NCBI GenBank assembly: GCA_031548435.1
Contig: JAVBRA010000005.1
Coordinates: forward strand, 22,417-86,416
DNA length: 64,000 nucleotides
Direction: 5' to 3'
From: JAVBRA01 sp031548435
GTDB taxonomy: Bacteria > Bacteroidota > Bacteroidia > Bacteroidales > Rikenellaceae
The notes under the pieces were generated by a model. It was not told where the DNA came from. It saw nothing but the letters and a program-made list of their open reading frames with translations, and did no database searches. The translations under genes were made by a program, and so were the position numbers. This document shows, in pieces, positions 8,557 to 18,294 of the stretch (the stretch's first letter is position 1; the number at the start of each line of letters is the position of its first letter).

Positions 8557-8637
8557 CGTTTTAACCCCGATTTTCTGAAGATTACCGGAAAATTCCTTTT
8601 TGTTTCAGAAATATCCGTGATCAGGGCCAAAGGGCGA

Positions 8638-9975
<1,338 letters not shown>

Positions 9976-9994
9976 ACGACAGTAAATTAAAATG

Positions 9995-10033
9995 AGGTTG
10001 TCCGGCCCGCGCTACGCGCGGGGCTAAACAACC
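9995..10033 (-). promoter_or_regulatory. Hairpin in the gdhA 5' leader
   Basis: AGGTTGT and ACAACCT arms enclose a CCCGCGC/GCGCGGG stem, 20-58 bases upstream of the gdhA ATG. A TAATTTAG sequence just upstream on the minus strand could be the -7 box, which would place the hairpin at the very 5' end of the mRNA, where it could protect it or regulate translation. Confidence 0.5.
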
Positions 10034-10227
10034 TCTAAATTACAGTTTTTTTTGTTACGTTATTCCCGGGCGGGATATTTTTTTACGGATTTATGTCCCG
10101 GGCGCCATCCAAGGCTTGACCCGGGTGATTTCCCGATCGGGAAGAGATCCCGAAAAACAATGTGTGATCACGGCGTTTCGCCGCAACGGCTTCTGTTTCA
10201 CCCGGGAGTGTTCGTGAGCGGAAAAGG

Positions 10228-11457
10228 TTACTGCCCGGAAGCATCCTGCGGCTGCGGACGGCGGGCGACGGCCAGTTTCGGGGCGCGCTTGAACTCTTTG
10301 GTGCGGTCGAACAGGTAGCGGTAGGTGACGTGCGTCTTGAGCCTGGTGGCGCAGACATACTGCTCGACCATGCGCAGCATCACCGGGTTGAAGTCGCCCA
10401 TCCAGGCCAGCTCCAGCTGCTTGTAGTGCGACTTGGACGCCGGGTCGGTGACCCACTTCTCGAACGCCCGCATGATGCCCGACTCCACCCCCTTGCCCTG
10501 GAACTCGGGCGTGACGCCGAAAATAATGGCGAAAATGCGGTTGCACGACTTGCGCACCTTGAGGTTGTACATGAATATCAGCTTGTGCCACAGGCCGAAC
10601 CTGCCGTTGAACGAACGGATGCCGTAGTTGATGTCGGGCACCATGATGAAGAACCCGATCGGCTGCCCCTCGTAGCGGGCGAAGTAGATGAGGTTGGGAT
10701 CGATGATGGGTTTCATCTTCTCCATCAGTTCGTAGGCGTGCTCCATGGGCATCGGTTTCACGCCCGGGAAGTGGGCCCACGCCTTGTTATAGATGTTGCA
10801 GAAATCTTCGGCCACCCGGCGGATGTTTTTCTTGGTGCCGATGCGCTCGAAGCTGTACGACGGGTTGTCGATCAGTTTCTGGGACTTCTGGTAAACGGCT
10901 TCGGAGAAAAGCCCTTCCTGAAGTTTGCGGTCGTAGGTATACTGGTTGAAATAGTTCAGGAACCCGTAATTTTCGAACAGCTCTTTATAATACGGGAAGT
11001 TATACGGATTGGCGTAGAGCGGCGGCGTGAACCCCTCGACCAGGCATCCCCACCAGCTGTCGCGGTCGCCGAAGTTGACGGGGCCGTCCATCGCTTCCAT
11101 TCCCTTGGTTTTGAGCCAGTCGCGGGCCGTGTCGAAAAGAATGTCGGCCGCCTGTTGGTCGTCGATGCACTCGAAAAAGCCGCATCCGCCCGTGGGCTGT
11201 TCCTCGGCCGCGGCCGACTCGTTGGTGTAGAAGGCGGCGATGCGTCCGCACACGGCGCCTTTGTCGTCGCGCAGCAGCCAACGGCATGCCTCGCCGTCGC
11301 GGAAACGGATGTTTTTCTTCGGGTCGAAAACGGCGTTGATGTCGTTGTCCAGAGGGGTGATCCAGTTCGGATCGCCTTTGTACATCCGCTTGGGCAGATC
11401 GAGGAATGCTTTGGCCTGTTTGGGTGTTTCGACCTTTTCGAGGATATATTTCTCCAT
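10228..11457 (-). CDS. GNAT-like acyltransferase of unknown substrate
   Basis: 409 residues, cytoplasmic, no signal peptide. The N-terminal part (KVETPKQAKAFLDLPKRMYK, DPNWITPL) and the block MDGPVNFGDRDSWWGCLVEG are typical of a conserved Bacteroidetes family annotated only as N-acetyltransferase-like. The C-terminal half contains a GNAT-type acetyl-CoA loop, GVTPEFQGKGVESGIMRAF, followed by LELAWMGDFNP. Start at 11457 (MEKYILEK) is chosen because a TTACTTTG -7 box sits at 11480-11487, leaving no room for the upstream ATG. The reaction is unknown; the fold assignment is moderately secure. Confidence 0.8.
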   Translation of the reverse strand: MEKYILEKVETPKQAKAFLDLPKRMYKGDPNWITPLDNDINAVFDPKKNIRFRDGEACRWLLRDDKGAVCGRIAAFYTNESAAAEEQPTGGCGFFECIDDQQAADILFDTARDWLKTKGMEAMDGPVNFGDRDSWWGCLVEGFTPPLYANPYNFPYYKELFENYGFLNYFNQYTYDRKLQEGLFSEAVYQKSQKLIDNPSYSFERIGTKKNIRRVAEDFCNIYNKAWAHFPGVKPMPMEHAYELMEKMKPIIDPNLIYFARYEGQPIGFFIMVPDINYGIRSFNGRFGLWHKLIFMYNLKVRKSCNRIFAIIFGVTPEFQGKGVESGIMRAFEKWVTDPASKSHYKQLELAWMGDFNPVMLRMVEQYVCATRLKTHVTYRYLFDRTKEFKRAPKLAVARRPQPQDASGQ

Positions 11458-11479
11458 GGTTGCTCGGGTTTTGGACGAA

Positions 11480-11487
11480 CAAAGTAA
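11480..11487 (-). promoter_or_regulatory. -7 box for the GNAT-like gene
   Basis: TTACTTTG on the minus strand, 23 bases before the ATG at 11457; this also argues against the upstream in-frame start. Confidence 0.65.
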
Positions 11488-11614
11488 CACAAAAATCCTC
11501 AATTTTTATAGTTCCGGAGGGAAAAAGAGGCGCACTCACTGACATTGGCCGGCACGATCGAAAAACAAACGGGACGCAGAAACCCGCGCCCCGTTTACGG
11601 AACCTTAAAGACCG

Positions 11615-12151
11615 CTATCGATTGCCGCCGCGGCCATGATTTCCCTGGTTCCCATGGTTCTGACCGCCGCGGCCTTGTCCTCCCTGGCCGGGAGGGGTTC
11701 CGGGGCCGCCGTTGCCCGGACGACCGCCCGGGCCCATCTCTCCATGCGGAGCGTTACCGCCATGTTGCCCGCCGGGATGCGGGCCGCCCCTGCCGTCGCC
11801 CGTCAGCATATCAAAACCCAGGCTGAGGTAACTGTTGTATTGGGTGCCGTTCAGCACTTTTTTCATGCTCTTGTCGTGCTTTTCCTTCAGCGCCATCATC
11901 TTGCCGTGGATGTTGGGGCTTTCCGAGGCGAGGGACTCCCGGAGTTTTGCCATCTTCTTGGCATACTTCATATTGACGTCGTAAATGTCGTCGTACTGTT
12001 TTTTGCTCAGATCCAGCGAGGCGTTCATCCGGTCGGAGACATACCTCACCCGCGCTTCGATGTCGGAGACGGAGATCCGCTGCGCATGCAGGTTCCCTGC
12101 AAACCCTGCGGCCGCGATCAGGGCCAACGCCAATACTTTCAGTTTTTTCAT
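11615..12151 (-). CDS. Small periplasmic protein with Gly-rich tail (Spy/CpxP-like size)
   Basis: 178 residues with signal peptide MKKLKVLALALIAAAGFAGN and cleavage after LHAQ. The middle is a charged helical hairpin (DLSKKQYDDIYDVNMKYAKK, ALKEKHDKSMKKVLNGTQYN) resembling the small periplasmic helical proteins of the LTXXQ/Spy kind, but the diagnostic LTxxQ motif is not present. From about residue 120 it turns into a low-complexity Gly/Pro/His/Asn tail (GGPHPGGQHGGNAPHG, ending NHGRGGNR). An ATG five codons upstream is possible. It starts 28 bases after the stop of the barrel protein gene, so the two are probably cotranscribed and the protein may assist that barrel; this is inference. Confidence 0.72.
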   Translation of the reverse strand: MKKLKVLALALIAAAGFAGNLHAQRISVSDIEARVRYVSDRMNASLDLSKKQYDDIYDVNMKYAKKMAKLRESLASESPNIHGKMMALKEKHDKSMKKVLNGTQYNSYLSLGFDMLTGDGRGGPHPGGQHGGNAPHGEMGPGGRPGNGGPGTPPGQGGQGRGGQNHGNQGNHGRGGNR

Positions 12152-12179
12152 TGATATTATCTTCATTTAAGTTAAAGGG

Positions 12180-13397
12180 TTAAAACGCCTCGTTGATATT
12201 GAATATGAACCCGCTCTGGCCCTTGCCGAAGCCGTAGTCGAGCCGCACGTTGATCCTCTTTTTGAACTCCCAACGGTAACCCAGCCCGATGTCGGGAAGG
12301 GTTTCGTCCCATCGGAATCCGCTCATTTTCGGGAACACGTTGCCGGCCCCCGCCCACACCGCAATGCCGTTGCGGCCGTAGATGCGCTGCCGCAGTTCGA
12401 CCTGCGCCTCGATGATGTTGTTGTCGCGGAACTGCCCCTGGTAGTATCCCCTCATGCGGTAAGGCCCGCCCAATTGCGCCACCATCGTCCACGGCACCTC
12501 GCCGTAGTTGAACTGCGAGTGGAGGTCGAACGCCATGATCCCTCCTTTCCACACCTGCACATAGGCGTTGTGGAACAACTCGGTACGTGAAAACGATTCG
12601 CTTGTGCCCAGCGACGACGGATACCACGTCTGGTTGATCCGCAGGTAGATGCCCTTGTAAGGGTTGGGGGCGAAATCGCGCGTGTCATACATTATAAACG
12701 CACCTACCCCCGTGTTATAGTATTTCGGGTCTTCGCCATTTAAGTATTCGGGCTTCGAAAAATCCTTCCCGTTCACCGATTCGAGGTCTGCCGTGACGCC
12801 GATATACGTGTTTTTCACAATGCGGTGCATATAATCGACCGTAAACTGGAATTGCAGCCGCTTGTAGGTGCTGTAAGGGGCGTTCATGCCGTTGTCGTAG
12901 CCGATGCCCCAGTACTTGGTGGGCATGGAGTAGAAATAGAAGTTGTAGTTGAGCCGCTGGCGGTCGGCCTTGAAGATGGTGTTGCCGCGGATCCCCAGCA
13001 TAAAGAACCCGGTGGTGGTGACGTCGCCGAACAGCGACACGTTCGAGGGCGGCAGGGCCGGGTCTTTGTCGATGCGGAACATTCCGGCGGCCACCAGCCC
13101 CAGCCCGAATCCGACGTTCGACGAGTAGTGCGGCCCGGCAATGAACGTGAAATCGAAATCTTTGTATCCGGTCTTGTCTTCGTTCGAGTGCTTGAGGTAG
13201 TTGTAGAGTTTCTTGAACAGGTTGCTGTGGACGGTGCTGTCGGCCGGTTGGGCGGCGGAGACCGTGTCGGGTGCGGCAATCGTTTCAGGTGCGAAGGCGA
13301 CCGTGTCGGGCATGGGGCCTGTTTCGGGCGCGGCGGCAAAAGCGCCCGCCGCCAGCAACAGCAGCGGCATAAGCACGGCAGAAATTCGTTTTTTCAT
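12180..13397 (-). CDS. Outer-membrane beta-barrel protein of the BamA/TamA (D15) type, without POTRA domains
   Basis: 405 residues with signal peptide (MKKRISAVLMPLLLLAAGAF, then AAAPE). After a linker (to about residue 70) the rest is a 16-strand-type barrel: alternating aromatic strands such as FTFIAGPHYSSNVGFGLGLV, NYNFYFYSMPTKYWGIGYDN and the Omp85 loop motif region GGPYRMRGYYQGQFRDNN (RGYxxGQ), ending with a terminal Phe. It lacks N-terminal POTRA domains, so it is not the assembly machine itself but a relative. Followed by the small Gly-rich gene. Function unknown. Confidence 0.82.
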   Translation of the reverse strand: MKKRISAVLMPLLLLAAGAFAAAPETGPMPDTVAFAPETIAAPDTVSAAQPADSTVHSNLFKKLYNYLKHSNEDKTGYKDFDFTFIAGPHYSSNVGFGLGLVAAGMFRIDKDPALPPSNVSLFGDVTTTGFFMLGIRGNTIFKADRQRLNYNFYFYSMPTKYWGIGYDNGMNAPYSTYKRLQFQFTVDYMHRIVKNTYIGVTADLESVNGKDFSKPEYLNGEDPKYYNTGVGAFIMYDTRDFAPNPYKGIYLRINQTWYPSSLGTSESFSRTELFHNAYVQVWKGGIMAFDLHSQFNYGEVPWTMVAQLGGPYRMRGYYQGQFRDNNIIEAQVELRQRIYGRNGIAVWAGAGNVFPKMSGFRWDETLPDIGLGYRWEFKKRINVRLDYGFGKGQSGFIFNINEAF

Positions 13398-13517
13398 TCG
13401 GGTGGAGTTGTTGGTTGCAATCGACTACGCAAATTTTGTGCAAAGTTTTTGTATGGCGAACATTCATGACAAAGGGCGCATCTGAAAATTCTCCGGTTTA
13501 TTTTTTAACTTCGCACC

Positions 13518-14603
13518 ATGGACAAAAACGGCAAAATATTCGTGGCGGGCCACAGGGGACTGGTGGGCTCGGCTATCGTTCGCAACCTGCGCGATAAGGG
13601 ATACTCCAATATCGTCACCCGCACCAGCTCCGAGCTCGACCTGACGAACCAGCAGGCCGTGGCGGCGTTTTTCGCAGAAGAGAAACCCGACGGCGTGTTT
13701 CTGGCCGCAGCCAAAGTGGGTGGCATTTTGGCCAACAACACCTATCGCGCCGAGTTCATCTACCGCAACCTGATGATCGAAGCCAACGTCATCCATCACG
13801 CATGGCTGGCGGGGGTGACGAAACTGTTGTTGCTGGGCAGCACCTGCATTTATCCGCGCGATGCCGCCCAACCCATGGCCGAGGACGAACTGCTGACCGG
13901 GCCGCTCGAATACACCAACGAACCGTATGCCGTGGCCAAAATCGCCGGAATCCGGCTGTGCGAGAGCTATAACATCCAGTACGGCACCGATTTCCTGTCG
14001 GTGATGCCCACCAACCTTTACGGCCCGGGCGACAATTTCGATCTCGAAACCAGCCACGTGCTGCCGGCCATGATCCGCAAAATGCACCTGGCCCGCTGCC
14101 TGGAGCGCGGCGATTGGGACGGTGTGCGCGCCGACTTCGCCCGGCGGCCGGTGAGAAGCCTCGGGGACACCCCCTCGCAACAAGAACTGGAGAACGCGCT
14201 GGCAACCTTCGGCATCACGCAAACCGGCGGCCGTGTCGAACTGAAACTGTGGGGCACGGGCGCTCCCCTGCGCGAATTCATGTGGAGCGAGGATATGGCC
14301 GACGCATGCGTCCACATCATGGAGAAAACGAGCTGGAGCGAACTGTCGGCCGGAAAGGCGGAGAAGCGCAACTGCCACATCAACATCGGCACGGGCAAAG
14401 AGATCTCGATCCGCGATCTGGCGCACCTTGTTGCGCGTGCGGCGGGCTTTACGGGCGCCATCGCTTTCGACGCCGCCAAACCCGACGGCACCATGCGCAA
14501 ACTCACCGACCCCCGACGTCTGCATGCTCTGGGCTGGCGGCACCATGTGGAGATCGAGGAGGGTGTGGAACGGCTGTCGCGGATCTATGCCGCCGGAGAA
14601 TAA
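13518..14603 (+). CDS. fcl: GDP-L-fucose synthase
   Basis: Epimerase-reductase making GDP-L-fucose from GDP-4-keto-6-deoxy-mannose, an extended SDR enzyme. 361 residues, matching the Bacteroidetes form, which is about 40 longer than E. coli Fcl. Seen: NADP loop GHRGLVGSAI, AAKVGGILANN, LLGSTCIYPRDA with the Ser of the triad, YAVAKIAG with Tyr and Lys, PTNLYGPGDNFD and the C-terminal FMWSEDMADACV. The partner gmd is not adjacent. A TAACTTCG -7-like box ends only four bases before the ATG, so the message may be leaderless. Fucose is used for surface glycans in gut Bacteroidales. Confidence 0.95.
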   Translation: MDKNGKIFVAGHRGLVGSAIVRNLRDKGYSNIVTRTSSELDLTNQQAVAAFFAEEKPDGVFLAAAKVGGILANNTYRAEFIYRNLMIEANVIHHAWLAGVTKLLLLGSTCIYPRDAAQPMAEDELLTGPLEYTNEPYAVAKIAGIRLCESYNIQYGTDFLSVMPTNLYGPGDNFDLETSHVLPAMIRKMHLARCLERGDWDGVRADFARRPVRSLGDTPSQQELENALATFGITQTGGRVELKLWGTGAPLREFMWSEDMADACVHIMEKTSWSELSAGKAEKRNCHINIGTGKEISIRDLAHLVARAAGFTGAIAFDAAKPDGTMRKLTDPRRLHALGWRHHVEIEEGVERLSRIYAAGE

Positions 14604-15045
14604 TCCGCTGCCGTATTATGCCCCTTGTTTCGTCCGGGGAATCCGCTCGGGTTTCGATAGCGAAACGAATGATGGAAACCCGGGCGCCGAACGCAATGGA
14701 TCGACCTCCGTCAAACCCCATTAGAGGGTGAACGGAAATAGCCCGCACCTGATTTTGCTTCACTGTTGCGGCAGGACAAAAATGGTCTCCCGGAATAAGA
14801 ACAGATCACTCGTCGCCACGCCCCTTCGGGATGAATGCGAGAGCGGTTGTTCCTGAAATCCGTGGTTCTGCACTGCAAAGCCTCCGGGATGTCATTCCGA
14901 ATACCGCCGGGTGTTTTCTGACACGAACACGGACGCACTCATGAAATTTTCTGAACAGGAAAACGAGCCCCTTTTCCCCGCTCAAGCCGAACGTGGGAGT
15001 TTATTTGGCATAATATTGGTATCTTTGGGGCAAATTCAACCGATC
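14604..15045. other. Intergenic region before the CtpA-type protease
   Basis: 442 bases. Only the promoter at 15020-15027 is recognisable. Short open frames here have no signal, motif or start-site support. Confidence 0.6.
15020..15027 (+). promoter_or_regulatory. -7 box for the S41 protease gene
   Basis: Perfect TATCTTTG with TTTGGCA at about -33 spacing; 18 bases before the chosen ATG and downstream of the alternative in-frame starts, so it fixes the start at 15046. Confidence 0.8.
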
Positions 15046-16641
15046 ATGTTCAAACGACTGTTATTGCTGGCCGCCATTGCCGCCACCCCGCTGGCTTCCG
15101 TGGCCCAGATGCGTTACACCCGCTCCGTGGACGAAAGTTTCGACAAGCTGTCGCAATTCTATAACTACCTGACCGTGTCGTATGTCGACACCGTCGACAC
15201 CCGGTCGCTGGTCGACGGGGCCATCGAAAATATGCTGGGGCAACTCGACCCGCACTCGGTCTACATTTCGGCCGAGGAGATGAAAACCATCAACGAGCAG
15301 TTCGAGGGGAGTTTCGAGGGCATCGGCATCGAGTTCATGGTTATCCGCGACACGCTGTCGGTGGTGAACGTGATCAAAGGCGGGCCGTCGGAAAAGGCCG
15401 GGCTGATGCCCAATGACCGCATTGTGGCCACCGACGGCAAGGACGCCATCGGCATCAAGACGTCGGAGGTGCCGGGGGTGCTGCGCGGGGCCAAGGGTAC
15501 GCAAATCAGGCTGTCGATCCTGCGCAAGGGGATGCCGCCGTTCGATGTGACGATCGTACGCGATAAAATTCCCATGAACAGCCTCGACGCCGCCTACAAG
15601 ATCGATCCCACCACCGGATACATCAAGCTCGACCGCTTCTCGGCCACCACCTACGACGAGACCCTGAAGGCGATGAACAAGCTCGCCCCCCTGAACGCGC
15701 TGGTGCTCGACTTGCGGGGCAACGGCGGCGGATACCTCGACCAGGCGATCAAGATCAGCAACATGTTCCTTGATAAGAACGACTTGGTGGTCTACACCGA
15801 AGGGCTCAACCAGCCCCGCCAGAACAGCTATGCCTCGCTCAACGGCCGCTACAACAAGCTGCGGCTGATTGTGCTGGTCGACGAACAGGCGGCATCGGCC
15901 AGCGAAATCGTGGCCGGAGCCATCCAGGATCACGACCGCGGCCTGATCGTCGGCCGCCGGACTTTCGGCAAAGGACTGGTGCAAAGGCAGTTCCCTCTGA
16001 TCGACGGATCGGCCGTGCGCATCACCATTGCGCGTTATCACACCCCCACCGGCCGCGTGATTCAAAAGCCGTTCGAGATGGGCAAGGGCGATGAATACAA
16101 CGACGAGCTGTCGGAACGGTTCCGCACCGGCGAAATCTCCACGGGCAACGGCGCGGCGCATAACGACTCGCTCAAATACTACACGCTGCGCAGCCGCCGG
16201 GTGGTGTATGGCGGCGGCGGGATCTCGCCCGACGTTTTCGTGCCGATGGACACCACGTGGTTCACCACGGCCTGGATGAAATTGTCGATCTCCTCGTCGT
16301 TGCGCGATTACGCCATCATCTACGTCGACCGCAACCGGCCGCAACTGGTGAGCCAGTACCCCCAATTCGAGGTGTTTGAGCAGGGCTTCAAAGTCACCGG
16401 ACAGATGATTGTCGAGCTCAAACAGCACGCCGAGGAAAAAGGGCTGCAACTCGACGATGCGGAATTGGCGCAAAGCGATCTCAAGATCAGGGTGACGCTT
16501 AAGGCGCTCATTGCCCAGAAGTTGTGGGACACCACCGAGTATATGCGCGTGGTGAACGCCGAAGACGACGCTATTTTCCAAAAAGCGGTGGAAGTGCTCT
16601 CCGATTGGGAGCGTTACAGTGTGGGCATCGAGAGCAAGTAA
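15046..16641 (+). CDS. S41 family C-terminal processing peptidase
   Basis: 531 residues, exported (signal MFKRLLLLAAIAATPLASVA). Domain order: N-terminal helical segment, PDZ domain (roughly residues 80-170, including IGIEFMVIRDTLSVVNVIKG and GLMPNDRIVATDGK), the S41 catalytic core with VLDLRGNGGGYLDQA, catalytic Ser in DEQAASASEIVAGAIQDHDR and Lys in RRTFGKGLVQ, and a C-terminal extension of about 170 residues. This Ser-Lys protease degrades or trims periplasmic proteins from their C-termini. Bacteroidales typically have several paralogues. Single-gene transcript ending in the bidirectional hairpin at 16657. Confidence 0.95.
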   Translation: MFKRLLLLAAIAATPLASVAQMRYTRSVDESFDKLSQFYNYLTVSYVDTVDTRSLVDGAIENMLGQLDPHSVYISAEEMKTINEQFEGSFEGIGIEFMVIRDTLSVVNVIKGGPSEKAGLMPNDRIVATDGKDAIGIKTSEVPGVLRGAKGTQIRLSILRKGMPPFDVTIVRDKIPMNSLDAAYKIDPTTGYIKLDRFSATTYDETLKAMNKLAPLNALVLDLRGNGGGYLDQAIKISNMFLDKNDLVVYTEGLNQPRQNSYASLNGRYNKLRLIVLVDEQAASASEIVAGAIQDHDRGLIVGRRTFGKGLVQRQFPLIDGSAVRITIARYHTPTGRVIQKPFEMGKGDEYNDELSERFRTGEISTGNGAAHNDSLKYYTLRSRRVVYGGGGISPDVFVPMDTTWFTTAWMKLSISSSLRDYAIIYVDRNRPQLVSQYPQFEVFEQGFKVTGQMIVELKQHAEEKGLQLDDAELAQSDLKIRVTLKALIAQKLWDTTEYMRVVNAEDDAIFQKAVEVLSDWERYSVGIESK

Positions 16642-16656
16642 AGCTGTCTGTATATA

Positions 16657-16695
16657 AAAATCCCGGCCCGCGTCCTCTTCGCAGGCCGGGATTTT
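16657..16695. terminator. Bidirectional terminator between protease and nitroreductase genes
   Basis: 12-bp perfect stem AAAATCCCGGCC / GGCCGGGATTTT with a 15-base loop, A/T-flanked on both sides, between convergent genes. Confidence 0.88.
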
Positions 16696-16705
16696 ATATG
16701 AAATT

Positions 16706-17293
16706 TCACTTGAAGTATCCGATCGGATGACACAGCATAAGTGTCTGGCTGCCGGAGAGTTTTAATGCATTTTTCAACTCTCCGTGATTCATCGATGCGC
16801 GCGGATAGGTGGCCAGCGACACGCCCGCGCAGAAGATCGAGATGTTCTGCGACACGATGCCGGCATCGAGCGCCGACCATGTTTCGTTCGCATCAGCCAC
16901 CAGGATCAGCGCCAATGGGGCGTTTTTGTCGGGCCGGGCGTCGGCGTCGCTCACCCGCGCCAACGCATGCGCCTTGTGGTCGTAGAGATAGCACCCGTCG
17001 GGCAGGCAGGCGTAGACTTTGATATCCTGCCGGTTCATGGCCGAAGGGGCGGTGCGCTTGCCCGACTCGGGCCGGTTGATGCCGTTGGCCGCCCACAACA
17101 GGTCGGAAAGGTCTTGCAGCGACAATTCGGTTTCGGCGAATTCACGGGTCGACTGGCGAAGGGACAGGGCTTCCATCACGCTTTTGCCGCGGGTGGGGTC
17201 GGGGGTGTTCAGTACGATGGTCTCGGCGGGCTTCTGTGCCGAAGCGCCGCAGGATGCGCACAATGTGGCGAGCATCAATGCAACTGTTTTCAT
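16706..17293 (-). CDS. Exported nitroreductase-family protein
   Basis: 195 residues. Unusual for a flavin enzyme, it begins with a signal peptide (MKTVALMLATLCASCGASAQ); cleavage after SAQ or lipidation at Cys15 are both possible. The body matches the nitroreductase/SagB fold: LRQSTREFAETELSLQDLSD, LLWAANGINRP, KRTAPSAMNRQDIKVYAC, then a C-terminal ALDAGIVSQNISIFCAG. The second gene of a TSUP-nitroreductase pair (21-base gap), so substrate export or uptake and reduction may be linked. How FMN would be loaded outside the cytoplasm is unclear. Substrate unknown. Confidence 0.85.
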   Translation of the reverse strand: MKTVALMLATLCASCGASAQKPAETIVLNTPDPTRGKSVMEALSLRQSTREFAETELSLQDLSDLLWAANGINRPESGKRTAPSAMNRQDIKVYACLPDGCYLYDHKAHALARVSDADARPDKNAPLALILVADANETWSALDAGIVSQNISIFCAGVSLATYPRASMNHGELKNALKLSGSQTLMLCHPIGYFK

Positions 17294-17314
17294 GATTTTA
17301 CGGTTTTTAATCGG

Positions 17315-18067
17315 TTAAAAGAGCATCGCCGCGGTCGACAGCAGGGTGGTGGCGATGATGAACGCTTTGTAGCCCCGCTCGGGCATGCGTCGCACCAGCC
17401 TGATGCCGACAAGGGCGCCAAGCAGGATAAACGGCACGCACATTGCCCCCGCAGCCAGCGACGATACTGTGATATTCTTCCATACGAACGCCTGCAACGG
17501 CAGCTTGAGGTAGTTGACCACCAGGAAAAACCACGCGGCCGTACCCACAAAAGCATACTTGGGCAGCCTGACCGACAGCAGGTAAACCGACATAATGGGC
17601 CCGGCGGCGTTGCCGATCATGGTGGCGAACCCGCCCAGCAGCCCGAATGAGGCTGTATACCACCACTTGCCGGTCAGATCGGTTTTGGCGCCTTGCCTGC
17701 CGGTATAGAACATCACGGCCATCCCGGCGAAAATCGATGCGGCCATCAGGTATTTGAACCACGCCTGGGGCAGCGCCCGATCGACGGCCAGCGCGATGAA
17801 AAATCCGGCAATGGCCGTGGGCAGCAGCCTCAGGATGTGTTTCCACTGCGCGCTGCGCCGGTAATAGATCACCGCCACCACATCGGCCAGGCACAGCATG
17901 GGCAGAATGAGCCCCGTGGACGGCTTGGCCCCGAAAGCGATGGCCAGCAGAGGGATCGAGATGGTGCTGATGCCCTGCATCCCCGTTTTGGACATCCCGA
18001 TGAGCAGGGCGCAGGCGAACAGCAGTGCCCATTGCCAGGGCGAGGCGACGATTTCTGAAATAAACAT
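17315..18067 (-). CDS. TSUP (TauE/SafE) family permease
   Basis: 250-residue inner-membrane protein with about eight hydrophobic segments, matching the TSUP family that moves sulfite, sulfonates or other organic anions. Characteristic: LIGMSKTGMQGISTISIPLL near the N-terminus and the second repeat GLLGGFATMIGNAAGPIMSV. First gene of the operon with the nitroreductase. Its leader (from the -7 box at 18159-18166) is an inverted near-copy of the leader of the CNNM gene at 19383. The substrate cannot be deduced. Confidence 0.9.
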   Translation of the reverse strand: MFISEIVASPWQWALLFACALLIGMSKTGMQGISTISIPLLAIAFGAKPSTGLILPMLCLADVVAVIYYRRSAQWKHILRLLPTAIAGFFIALAVDRALPQAWFKYLMAASIFAGMAVMFYTGRQGAKTDLTGKWWYTASFGLLGGFATMIGNAAGPIMSVYLLSVRLPKYAFVGTAAWFFLVVNYLKLPLQAFVWKNITVSSLAAGAMCVPFILLGALVGIRLVRRMPERGYKAFIIATTLLSTAAMLF

Positions 18068-18124
18068 GGGACAAAGGGCGCCCGTTTGTGCCCGGAAGAA
18101 ACATTACACCCTGACAATGAGTGT

Positions 18125-18185
18125 CTCCCGGCGCCTGCAATGAGGGGCTTTATTCTGACAAAGATAGCACAAAATTGTTGCGGAA
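18125..18185 (-). repeat. Inverted leader repeat, left copy (promoter plus 5' UTR of the TSUP operon)
   Basis: On the minus strand this reads, apart from about six changes, the same as plus 19289-19347: TTCCGCAACAATTTT, the -7 box TATCTTTGTC, then AATAAAGCCCCTCATTGCAG and GCGCCGGGAG. Spans promoter and the first part of the transcript. Confidence 0.9.
18159..18166 (-). promoter_or_regulatory. -7 box for the TSUP-nitroreductase operon
   Basis: Perfect TATCTTTG on the minus strand inside the left inverted repeat; gives a leader of about 85 bases. Confidence 0.8.
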
Positions 18186-18294
18186 TTTGCGCTATCCGGA
18201 ATCTGTTTGCGAGCGTAAGCCGGTGGCTGCGAACAAAACATCCTGTGTCCATGGCATGGGATTTGCAAGTTAAGGAAGTAAAACAACCGTCAAA

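Noticed and set aside
15061..16581. A 506-residue minus-strand frame opposite the S41 protease
   Set aside because: Shadow of the protease; no start site or motif.
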